Translations under genes and position numbers: made by a program
Assembly: GCA_943789135.1 (NCBI GenBank)
Contig: CALSSY010000020.1
Span: 1-57,427 of the forward strand
DNA: 57,427 nt
Source: an uncultured Bacteroidia bacterium
GTDB taxonomy: Bacteria > Bacteroidota > Bacteroidia > NS11-12g > UBA955
Direction: 5' to 3'
Notes under the pieces: generated by a model
Database searches by the model: none
What the model was told of the DNA's origin: nothing
What the model saw: only the letters and a program-made list of their open reading frames with translations
Part shown: piece after piece, positions 1 through 7,924 of the stretch
Numbering within the stretch: the stretch's first letter is position 1
Layout of the letters: every line of letters starts with the position of its first letter

Positions 1-485
1 CCATCAGTGGCCAAGAATACATCGCCTTCAACTTTAATTTCATCGCCGTTTTTATCTTCGAAAGTTGCACAATTGTTATCCAAATCCATATGGGTGCATT
101 TATGATTAAAATACATATGGATGTTGGGGTATGCATCGGCAAGCTGAAGCAATCTAATATTCAATTCTCCTCTAGATACAGAATATATCGCTTGGTCATC
201 ACGACCGTATGCTTGGTATTGCAAAGCACCTTCGGAACTGTGCATGATTCTCCCGAACATTGGAATTGAAATTTTCAAAATATCATCCACCAAACCTACT
301 TTATTTAGGGCAGTGATACCGCGAGTAGAAAGTGCTAGATTGATACTTCTTCCGCCGACATAATTTCCTTGTCTCATATCGTCACGTCTTTCGTACAAAT
401 GGACTTCGTAACCACGTTTAGCTAAGTAAATCGACATCAAACTTCCAGCGAGCCCGCCTCCTACCAAAATCATTTTTTCTGCCAT
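1..485 (-). CDS. kmo: Kynurenine 3-monooxygenase, N-terminal part (runs off the window)
   Basis: The frame opens at the ATG complementary to 483-485 and stays open to base 1, so only about the first 161 residues are present. The N-terminus has a Rossmann FAD-binding motif (VGGGLAGS, about residues 8-15), then YERR and the family signature SINLALSTRGITAL. That signature is characteristic of kynurenine 3-monooxygenase, the FAD and NADPH-dependent enzyme that hydroxylates L-kynurenine on the way to quinolinate/NAD or in tryptophan breakdown. The catalytic half lies outside the window, so activity cannot be judged. It is divergent from the deacetylase at 539, with about 50 bp between the starts. 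A related group-A flavin hydroxylase is possible but less likely. Confidence 0.85.
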   Translation of the reverse strand, partial: MAEKMILVGGGLAGSLMSIYLAKRGYEVHLYERRDDMRQGNYVGGRSINLALSTRGITALNKVGLVDDILKISIPMFGRIMHSSEGALQYQAYGRDDQAIYSVSRGELNIRLLQLADAYPNIHMYFNHKCTHMDLDNNCATFEDKNGDEIKVEGDVFLATD

Positions 486-538
486 ACTTACAAAGTTATG
501 GTTTCCTTGAAAATTAATATCATTTTTGCCAAGTATCA

Positions 539-1180
539 ATGCGCTTATTCCGGACTCCTATATGGTTACATCGAGTTTTTCCTAATTATTCTTGGAAAAT
601 AGCAACTCAAGAGAGGGTAATCTATCTAAGTTTCGACGATGGGCCTGACCCTGAAGTGACCCCATTTGTTTTAAAATGTCTTTCTGATTACAATGCAAAA
701 GCGACTTTTTTCTGCGTTGGAGAAAACCTTGAAAAAAACATAGAATTGTCGGAAAATATAAAAAGGGAAGGGCATCAAATTGGCAATCACACATACCATC
801 ACCTAAAAGGGTGGAACACCGTTACCAAAAGTTATGTGGATGACGTCCGTTTATGTCAGGAAAGAATTGGACCAATTGGCAAATCTCCTTTATTTAGACC
901 TCCATACGGAAGGATAAAAAAATCACAAGGTCGTAAACTTTTGGAATTGGGCTACCATTGTGTCATGTGGGATATTTTAACTTATGACTATGACAAACGA
1001 CTTGATATTGATCATGCATTACGCCGAATTACTGCCTTATCACGTAAGGGCAGTATTGTGGTTTTTCATGACAGCCAAAAGGCAAAAAAACAATTGCAGC
1101 AATTATTACCTTCCTATTTAGAAGAAATGACTCTCAAAGGGTTTCGATTTGAATTGATTCCAGTTTCACATCAACAATGA
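539..1180 (+). CDS. Polysaccharide deacetylase (NodB homology, CE4)
   Basis: This 213-residue protein contains all the NodB motifs. Motif 1 is SFDDGPDP with the Asp pair at residues 33-34. Motif 2 is GNHTYHH with metal-binding His84 and His88. Motif 3 is FRPPYGR around residue 120. Motif 5 is VVFHDS with His177. Family members remove N- or O-acetyl groups from chitin-like, peptidoglycan or exopolysaccharide substrates using a divalent metal. No clear signal peptide is visible, so it may act in the cytoplasm or be tethered through its hydrophobic start. Its stop overlaps the start of the next gene, a family 2 glycosyltransferase, by 4 bases (ATGA), so the two are translationally coupled and probably act on one polymer or glycolipid. 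The substrate is unknown. Confidence 0.9.
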   Translation: MRLFRTPIWLHRVFPNYSWKIATQERVIYLSFDDGPDPEVTPFVLKCLSDYNAKATFFCVGENLEKNIELSENIKREGHQIGNHTYHHLKGWNTVTKSYVDDVRLCQERIGPIGKSPLFRPPYGRIKKSQGRKLLELGYHCVMWDILTYDYDKRLDIDHALRRITALSRKGSIVVFHDSQKAKKQLQQLLPSYLEEMTLKGFRFELIPVSHQQ

Positions 1181-2304
1181 CTTATTTTCTAATAATCCCC
1201 CTACTCTATATATCCATTCAAATTTGGCAACTTACTGTATTATATCGATATCAATCTGAAGAAACTAAATTGTACATTGAGGAAGAACTACCCACAGTAA
1301 GTATTTGGATCGCATGCAGAAATGAAGAGTCAAATTTAGCCGCCTGTTTGGATTCTATATTGAATCTTTCCTACCCCCAAAATAAAATCCAAATACTAAT
1401 CGGAAACGATCAAAGTACCGATAGAACCGGAGATATTGCTCATAACTATGCTTCTGCACATTCAAATATCCAAGTAATAGATGTTCAAGACAACGATTCT
1501 GGCTTAAAAGCAAAAGCACGTGTAATGGCACAACTCGATTCACATGCAATTGGCGAATATTATTTAATTACCGATGCAGATGTCCGAGTTCGACCAAATT
1601 GGATCCAAGGCTTATTGAGTAATATGGATCCCCAAATGGGAGTTTGTAGTGGCACTACCATGGTTAGGGCATCGGGAACTGACGGTTGGCTTCAAGAAAT
1701 TGATTGGGCCTATTTTATGGGTTTATTGAATGTGATCTCTTATTCTGGGGTTCCTGCAACGGCTGTTGGAAATAACATGATCATTCGCAAGGACGCCTAT
1801 TGGCAAACAGGGGGATACAGTAAAATCAAGTTTTCAATAACGGAAGATTATAAATTATACAGCGAAGTATGTTCCAAAGGATGGCTATGGAACAATATAA
1901 TGAACCAAGATGTATTGGCATTTTCTGAAAAAACAGAAGGCTTTGGCAATCTATTACATCAAAGAAAACGCTGGTTGTCGGGAGGCAAAGAACTGCCCTG
2001 GTACTGGTGGATACTCTTTGGGATTTACGGTGGATTTTATTTCGTCATTCCCATTTTGTCGCTTTATTTTTTAATGCAACATCAATTCACGCCACTCTCC
2101 TATCTTGGATTGATTTGGGGCGTAAAATTCATATTACAATCATTGCAAATCAATCAGATTTATAATTTGGTAAATGAAAAAACGCCCCAATTGGGACGTC
2201 TTCTCATTTATGAAATTTACTTGTTTGTTGTTACAACGTTTACAGCGACATTCTTCATTCTTCCCATTAAAACGCAATGGAAAAGTCGATCTTATAAAGT
2301 TTGA
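1177..2304 (+). CDS. Family 2 glycosyltransferase, membrane-bound
   Basis: This 375-residue GT-A enzyme has an N-terminal hydrophobic helix (about residues 1-22). The GT2 core contains WIACRNEE and GNDQSTDRTGD, a DAD metal/nucleotide motif (LITDADVRV), an acceptor-side TED motif (SITEDYKL) and QRKRW, which fits the QxxRW motif of processive synthases. Two to three transmembrane helices follow from about residue 272. It probably uses a nucleotide sugar on the inner face of the membrane. Its start overlaps the stop of the deacetylase gene. The pairing resembles synthase/deacetylase pairs for amino-sugar exopolysaccharides, but the protein is shorter than typical PNAG synthases, so a glycolipid product is equally possible. 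The downstream gene is convergent and overlaps it by 13 bases. Confidence 0.85.
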   Translation: MTYFLIIPLLYISIQIWQLTVLYRYQSEETKLYIEEELPTVSIWIACRNEESNLAACLDSILNLSYPQNKIQILIGNDQSTDRTGDIAHNYASAHSNIQVIDVQDNDSGLKAKARVMAQLDSHAIGEYYLITDADVRVRPNWIQGLLSNMDPQMGVCSGTTMVRASGTDGWLQEIDWAYFMGLLNVISYSGVPATAVGNNMIIRKDAYWQTGGYSKIKFSITEDYKLYSEVCSKGWLWNNIMNQDVLAFSEKTEGFGNLLHQRKRWLSGGKELPWYWWILFGIYGGFYFVIPILSLYFLMQHQFTPLSYLGLIWGVKFILQSLQINQIYNLVNEKTPQLGRLLIYEIYLFVVTTFTATFFILPIKTQWKSRSYKV

Positions 2305-3642
2305 TCAAATTCAGAAACCTTATGATACTCCATTAAACGTTCGCGCCAAGCACCGTGTCCCGTTTTAATATGGGCATTTAAATCACTCATTATACTATAG
2401 ATACCAAAATAGGTTCTGTTGACATATAGGGCATGTTTACTTCCTCTCGGCTGAGTAGGTCTTCTAACCTCGGGGATCTGATAAATCTCCTCACCCATTG
2501 CATAAATCTCATCCAAAAATGAATCGGTAAAATGAAAGGTTTCGGATCTAAATGGACGGGAAAGCAATGTAGTCATTTTCAAAAATGCCTTTGTTAGCTG
2601 GGTCTCGACTTCCTTGGAATCTCCAGGAAATATAATTTCAATAGATCGAAGTAGGTTTTCAATTAAAGGTTTATCCGCTTGAACCTCTTCTATGAGTAAA
2701 GGAAAATAACTTAAATAAAAATCTTCAGGTACTACTTTAACACAACCAAAATCAATCACACCTACTTTTCCATCTTCATCGAACAAGAAATTACCCGGAT
2801 GTGGGTCGGCATGTATGGCTTTCTTTTCATGCAATTGAAATTCATAAAAGTCCCATAAAGCTTGTGCAACACTATTTTTTTCTTCTTGACTCGGATTGGT
2901 GTCCAGATATTCCTTCAAATGTCGGCCACGAATATAATCCATAACCAATATCTTGTTATTGCTATATTCGGGGTAATATTTTGGAAAGTACACATCTTTT
3001 AAATGTGAGCACGCCTCTGAAATTTCCATTCCATTTAACAATTCAAGATCGTATTGCGTTTCTTCTAATAGTTTCTCTTCTACTTCCTCAAAATATTTTT
3101 TCATTTCCTTTTCGGATAAGCCAAACATGGCATTTGCCACGGGTTTGACCAAACGCAAATCGCTCTTAATGGAATCCGAAACCCCGGGATATTGTATTTT
3201 TATAGCAAACTCTTTATTCCCTTTACGAGCAAGGTGTACCTGTCCGATACTAGCCGCTGCTAAGGATTTTGCATCAAAAAAATCAAAATCTTCGGTAGGA
3301 TATCGGCCTGTCGCCGATTTATACGTTTTAATTACCAAAGGACCCGACATTGGCGGCGCCGAATATTGAGACATGGCAAATTTATCCGTGTAGGCACGAG
3401 GTAATAGATTTTTTATCCATACTCAACATCTGAGCTACTTTTAGTGCACTACCCTTCAGATTACTCAAAGAATCGTAAATGTCTTTCGCATTATCCTCGT
3501 GCAATCCTTCACGATCATCCGATCCGGTAATGCTCTTTTTTGCGTAATATTTGATATAATTCGTGCCTATTTTGGCTCCAGTTCCAACTAATTTAGCCGC
3601 TCGACCAATCTTTGAACTGGTAATGTTATTTTGAGAATCCAT
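2292..3642 (-). CDS. ABC1/UbiB (AarF) atypical kinase, one frameshift
   Basis: Two frames together encode one protein of about 449 residues. The N-terminal piece (3642 to about 3409) holds LKGSALKVAQMLSMD, the K/AxGQ-like motif of the UbiB family. The second piece (about 3409 to 2292) holds the Ala-rich nucleotide loop AAASIGQVHLA, the lysine in FAIKIQYPG, the catalytic segment HADPHPGNFLF and the metal-binding DFG (VIDFGCVK). The frames join if one A is removed from the six-base run at 3409-3414, which restores a normal KNLLPRAY-like sequence. UbiB-family proteins are ATPases that support quinone or other isoprenoid lipid handling. It starts directly after the stop of the TetR-like gene, so the two form an operon. 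The frameshift is more likely a sequence error than a real lesion. Confidence 0.85.
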
Positions 3643-4266
3643 TTATTTCTGAGCCAATAAAAACTTACCCAAATCAATTGCTTTCTTCAAGGTTTGGTTT
3701 CCCATCAACTCAAATGATAGTGTGAATACTTTTTCTATACAGGCATCTGTTTTTTCAAACCCTTTACTGCGGTCGTTTAGCCAAAAATGAAATACAAACA
3801 ACACATTAGCGAACAATGCATTTTGATTTATTTTCCCAGTGGCTTTATCTACAGGTGCAATTCCGGTTTCCATTTGATCCAAATTTAACGTATCAAGATA
3901 GTCCAAAAACCGGTGGCGAAATTCTTTTAGTCCTTTGATACTATCAGTTGGATTACTCCAGCTCTTGTAAACCACCAGAAAATAACTTCTTTGCTTTTTC
4001 AGTTGTTCAACAAAGGCGTATAATGCTGAAAGTAATTTATCTGTTGAAGTCGCTTCTTGATAAAACGATTGATCCTCTAATGCGGATACGGTAATCGCCC
4101 ACATATCTGCTAAAATGGCTTCCTTGACGGCTTCAAGATCAGAAAATTCATCGTAAAAATCTGATTCTGTAATGTTCAATTCCTCACAAAAACGAAACAC
4201 GCTTTGTGGTTCTTTTTCTTGGGTATTAACCACTTTTATATAGTGGTTGAGGATTTCTGTTCTCAT
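3643..4266 (-). CDS. TetR-like regulator, partner of the UbiB kinase
   Basis: This 207-residue, all-helical protein has a TetR-type arrangement. An N-terminal helix-turn-helix region (about residues 20-50) contains FCEELNITESDFYDEFSDLE, which resembles the TetR recognition segment although the usual TxxxYxxF core is altered. A long helical C-terminal domain follows (about residues 60-205). The stop codon lies immediately before the UbiB start, with no spacing, which implies co-transcription and a shared function. Ligand and targets cannot be read from the sequence. The weak HTH leaves open that this is a degenerate TetR-fold protein that no longer binds DNA. Confidence 0.65.
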   Translation of the reverse strand: MRTEILNHYIKVVNTQEKEPQSVFRFCEELNITESDFYDEFSDLEAVKEAILADMWAITVSALEDQSFYQEATSTDKLLSALYAFVEQLKKQRSYFLVVYKSWSNPTDSIKGLKEFRHRFLDYLDTLNLDQMETGIAPVDKATGKINQNALFANVLFVFHFWLNDRSKGFEKTDACIEKVFTLSFELMGNQTLKKAIDLGKFLLAQK

Positions 4267-4342
4267 TTGTATAGAATTAACACATTATTATGCGAAAAGT
4301 TTAGGGAATTTGACAAAGTGTTTTTACTTTGTAATATAAAGT

Positions 4343-5018
4343 ATGCAAAGCATTCAAGATGATTATAATACCCAACGTTCTCCTTTGACTATTGCAGAGT
4401 ATGGACGGACGGTGCAAGAGTATGTGACACATATTCAAAGCTTACCAGAAAAGGAAGAGCGTACTCAAATGGGTGCATCAATTGGTAAATATAATGGCAA
4501 CACTTAATCCCCAAATTAAGTTACAAGCTGATTACCAATCGGTTCTATGGGGCCATATCCATCAAATTAGCGGTTACACCTTGGATGTAGACTCACCATA
4601 TCCACTTCCTACGGAAGATAAAAAGACCGAAAAGCCCGAGCGTATTCATTATTCCGATACAGGGATTCGCTTTCGTTTTTATGGGAGAAATTTACAAAAC
4701 ATGATTGAAAAGGCGACCCAAATTGAAGATGAGAACCTGCGTCAAGATTTGGTCAATTTAATTGCTTCATTCATGTTCAATAGTTGTAAAATCTGGAATG
4801 ATGAAAACCTCACCAACGAGGTCATTGCAGAACACCTATCAATCCTATCAAAAGGAAAGTTGAAATTGTCGGGTGATGAAATTACCGTCACAGCCGATGC
4901 TAGCAGTCATTTCACTCCAAAACGAAATTTCAGCAATTCCAACAATCGCAATAATTTCAACCGTAAAAACAACAACAAAAATAATTTCAACAAAAACAAA
5001 CGGCACCGCCGTTTTTAA
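4343..5018 (+). CDS. DUF4290 family protein with Asn/Lys-rich tail, one frameshift
   Basis: The true start is the ATG at 4343 (MQSIQDDYNTQRSPL), which is open to about 4470. The continuation (VHQLVNIMATLNPQ onward) is one frame away. Removing one G from the run at 4471-4473 joins them into a protein of about 224 residues. The opening DYNTQR...EYGR, the NIMATLNP segment and LDVDSPYPLP are typical of DUF4290, a Bacteroidota family of unknown function. The last 30 or so residues are a low-complexity tail of Asn, Lys, Arg and Phe, unlike the well-ordered body. The gene ends 8 bases before murA, so the two are probably co-transcribed. The frameshift is probably a sequence error. Confidence 0.8.
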
Positions 5019-5026
5019 GCTCAATC

Positions 5027-6334
5027 ATGTCATATTTTGAAATCGAAGGCGGTCATTCGCTTAAAGGAGAAATTACCCCGCAAGGTGCCAAAAACGAAGC
5101 TTTACAAATACTCTGTGCTGTTCTTCTGACTGCTGAACCTATACGTATCAGCAATATCCCCGAAATTAGAGATGTATTAAAGTTGATCGACTTACTTAAG
5201 AATTTGGGTGTTAAAGTCAATCGGATAGAAAAAGGAAATTATGAATTCCAAGCAAACAACGTTGATTTAGACTTCTTAGATTCCCCTGAATTCAAAGTAC
5301 AAGGAGCTGCACTGAGAGGTTCGATTATGATTGTCGGTCCCCTATTGGCAAGATTTGGGAAAGGATACATCCCAAGTCCTGGAGGAGATAAAATCGGCCG
5401 TCGTCGTTTGGATACACACTTTGAAGGATTCATCAAGCTAGGTGCGAAGTTTGAATATTTAGCAGATCAAAGTTTTTATCGCGTACATGCAGAATCCCTA
5501 TATGGCACCTTTATGCATTTGGATGAAGCCTCGGTTACAGGAACCGCAAATATTTTGATGGCTGCTGTTTTAGCAAAAGGAGAAACGACCATATACAATG
5601 CGGCCTGTGAACCTTATTTGCAACAATTGTGCAATATGCTTGTTTCAATGGGCGCAAACATTACCGGTATTGGCAGTAATAAACTGATCATTCAAGGAGT
5701 AAACACATTAAAAGGATGCGAGCATAGATGCTTGCCCGATATGATTGAGATTGGTTCATTCATCGGTATGGCTGCCATAACACAAAGTGAAATTACCTTA
5801 AAAAATTGCCGAATCGACCAGCTAGGAATAATTCCCCGGACCTTTGAAAGGTTAGGCATTAAAATGGAATTCCGTGGTGATGATATTTATATACCCCAAA
5901 ACGATCATTACGAAATTGATAGTTTCATTGATGGTTCTATTTTAACGGTATCGGATCAAATTTGGCCTGGATTCACACCGGATTTAATCTCTATTGCACT
6001 GGTTACCGCCACTCAAGCAAGAGGAACGGTTTTAATCCATCAAAAAATGTTTGAAAGCCGTTTGTTCTTCGTTGACAATTTGATTGATATGGGCGCGCAG
6101 ATAATACTATGCGATCCCCATCGAGCAACCGTTATTGGTTTAGACCGTAAAACTAGATTGAAAGGTATTACCATGTCTTCTCCAGATATTCGAGCGGGTG
6201 TAGCCTTGCTGATTGCCGCTATGAGTGCTAAAGGAAAGAGCATTATTAAGAACATCGAACAAATTGATCGTGGTTACGAAAAAATCGAAGAGCGCTTGAA
6301 TCCATTGGGTGCCAAAATCACTCGATTTGAATAA
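5027..6334 (+). CDS. murA: UDP-N-acetylglucosamine 1-carboxyvinyltransferase
   Basis: MurA adds enolpyruvate from PEP to UDP-GlcNAc, the first committed step of peptidoglycan synthesis in the cytoplasm. The 435-residue length is normal. The start MSYFEIEGG, then GEITPQGAKNEAL with Lys22 and Asn23, and SSPDIRAGVALLIAAM near the C-terminus are family hallmarks. The active-site loop reads SPGGDKIGRRRLDTH, so the residue equivalent to E. coli Cys115, the fosfomycin target, is Asp121. Cys-to-Asp enzymes are known to remain active and resist fosfomycin. It follows the DUF4290 gene by 8 bases and is convergent with the membrane-protein gene at 6341. Confidence 0.97.
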   Translation: MSYFEIEGGHSLKGEITPQGAKNEALQILCAVLLTAEPIRISNIPEIRDVLKLIDLLKNLGVKVNRIEKGNYEFQANNVDLDFLDSPEFKVQGAALRGSIMIVGPLLARFGKGYIPSPGGDKIGRRRLDTHFEGFIKLGAKFEYLADQSFYRVHAESLYGTFMHLDEASVTGTANILMAAVLAKGETTIYNAACEPYLQQLCNMLVSMGANITGIGSNKLIIQGVNTLKGCEHRCLPDMIEIGSFIGMAAITQSEITLKNCRIDQLGIIPRTFERLGIKMEFRGDDIYIPQNDHYEIDSFIDGSILTVSDQIWPGFTPDLISIALVTATQARGTVLIHQKMFESRLFFVDNLIDMGAQIILCDPHRATVIGLDRKTRLKGITMSSPDIRAGVALLIAAMSAKGKSIIKNIEQIDRGYEKIEERLNPLGAKITRFE

Positions 6335-6340
6335 AAGAGG

Positions 6341-7819
6341 CTATTTAATTAGCGTGGTTATCCCCATGTAAAAAGTCATTCCCGAATAGGGAGCAACTTG
6401 GAATATATTAGCCATATTATCACTTCCGATGAATAAGGGGCCGGTTCGAAGATGAGCACCAAAGCTCCAGCGATTGAAATTATTGCGATACCGCAAAGGA
6501 AGGGCAAATTCAAACCATTTATGTTCGAACCTGGGAACAACAGCGAGACTGTTTGTTTGAGAGAATTCCCATTTATTACCCAATAATAAAGCTTGTTGCC
6601 AATGTGCCGCAACAAAAACGCCTTTTAACACCTTAATATCCGCTTGTAACTGTAAGGTTGAAGGTAATTCTATTCTTGTGATCTGGTTATTGCTTTCAAG
6701 AATACCCTGATCCTTGGCATTGGATATTACATAATCCAATATCCCTTTTGTTCCCTCAGTAGCAGCTTGAATAAATTGTAGGTTATTTAAAGCCAAATTG
6801 AATGGTGCTGTAGTCGTATTGATAATATAACCTTTATTTTGATTGCGGTAACCTACACTACCAATATCTAAAATGGCCGCGCCAAACTTAAACCTGTAAT
6901 CCTTAAATCCTTCGCGAGCATTCATTTCAGTCGACATATTGGAACCTATTTCCATACTAATACCAATATCCATTCCGAACCCAAGGCCTTTGATATTACT
7001 CAAACTTGGCAGGCTACCGGCAATTACCCCACTTAAAAGTTGACCAAGTAAATTATTATCTGTGTAAGCTATTTCCATGTAACCATCCGACATTTGAATG
7101 GTATCCATACCAATTGCCTTGAATCGCATAGCTGTGTTTTGCACATTCACAGACCCTAAACCTAAAATACCCTTTAATGTGGTACCAAAGCCCAATTTAA
7201 AGGTACTATTATTTACCAAACGATATCCCAATATTGCGGATATCTCTTGGTAACTGTTAGCTCTGGCGCTTAAGTTAAGCGAACTAAGCTCAAGCGGATT
7301 AACTAATTTTTGAGAATCTAACCACTGTCGAGCAAACTGCCATAATCCGACAGAAGTATTACTAATATCAATTTGCGACCTGGTTCGGGTTGCAGTTCCC
7401 CAAACAAATCTACCATATTGATTAACATAGGCGGGTCCCCTAAACTCTGAATTTAAATTTAAATTAATGAGACTTTTATTTGGATCCGTAGTCACCCAAT
7501 TTTGATCCCATTTCAAATCCCCATTTTGGTCTTTATATTGTGCATCCACATTCCCGTTCATCAAATCCCATAACGAGAAGGGTGCGTCTAATTTTAAATA
7601 GTCATTAGAAAATTCAAAGCCAAATCCTCCAATATTTGCGCTACGTTTATGGGTCATTAATGTAACAGATGCAGGGTTGGTATATATGCCATTTACCCCT
7701 GAATAATTGCTATTTTGAAGTGCAGAAAACGACTGCGCTTTCAATGAGTTGCACGTAAAGCTCAGAATAAACACAAAAAACACTACCGAACGCATGGGCA
7801 AATTTATTCTAATTTTCAT
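6341..7819 (-). CDS. Outer-membrane beta-barrel protein, DUF5723-like
   Basis: From the ATG at 7819 (MKIRINLPMRSVVFF) the protein is about 492 residues. It has a signal peptide ending near SLKAQS and then SNYSGVNGIYTNPAS, a motif seen at the mature N-terminus of Bacteroidota FadL-like and DUF5723 outer-membrane proteins. The rest alternates short amphipathic beta strands with Gly/Asn turns, and the C-terminus ends in a beta strand (MTFYMGITTLIK). An upstream in-frame ATG at 7852 is possible but would push the signal peptide inward. The substrate is unknown. No helical membrane segments or catalytic motifs were seen. Confidence 0.7.
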   Translation of the reverse strand: MKIRINLPMRSVVFFVFILSFTCNSLKAQSFSALQNSNYSGVNGIYTNPASVTLMTHKRSANIGGFGFEFSNDYLKLDAPFSLWDLMNGNVDAQYKDQNGDLKWDQNWVTTDPNKSLINLNLNSEFRGPAYVNQYGRFVWGTATRTRSQIDISNTSVGLWQFARQWLDSQKLVNPLELSSLNLSARANSYQEISAILGYRLVNNSTFKLGFGTTLKGILGLGSVNVQNTAMRFKAIGMDTIQMSDGYMEIAYTDNNLLGQLLSGVIAGSLPSLSNIKGLGFGMDIGISMEIGSNMSTEMNAREGFKDYRFKFGAAILDIGSVGYRNQNKGYIINTTTAPFNLALNNLQFIQAATEGTKGILDYVISNAKDQGILESNNQITRIELPSTLQLQADIKVLKGVFVAAHWQQALLLGNKWEFSQTNSLAVVPRFEHKWFEFALPLRYRNNFNRWSFGAHLRTGPLFIGSDNMANIFQVAPYSGMTFYMGITTLIK

Positions 7820-7872
7820 TAAACCCTTTATTATTAAACCCACATTTAGCATTACGTTCTCATTATTAGCGT

Positions 7873-7903
7873 AAAAAAAAGGCCTGCTAAAAAGCAGGCC
7901 TTT
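7873..7903 (-). terminator. Rho-independent terminator after the T9SS cargo gene
   Basis: An 11-bp perfect inverted repeat (7878-7888 with 7893-7903; arms AAAGGCCTGCT and AGCAGGCCTTT) has a 4-base loop. On the minus strand it is followed by a run of eight T. It lies 22 bases past the stop of the gene ending at 7925 and just upstream of the start at 7819, so it separates the two minus-strand genes. Confidence 0.9.
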
Positions 7904-7924
7904 GTATTATTGAAACAATATTGA

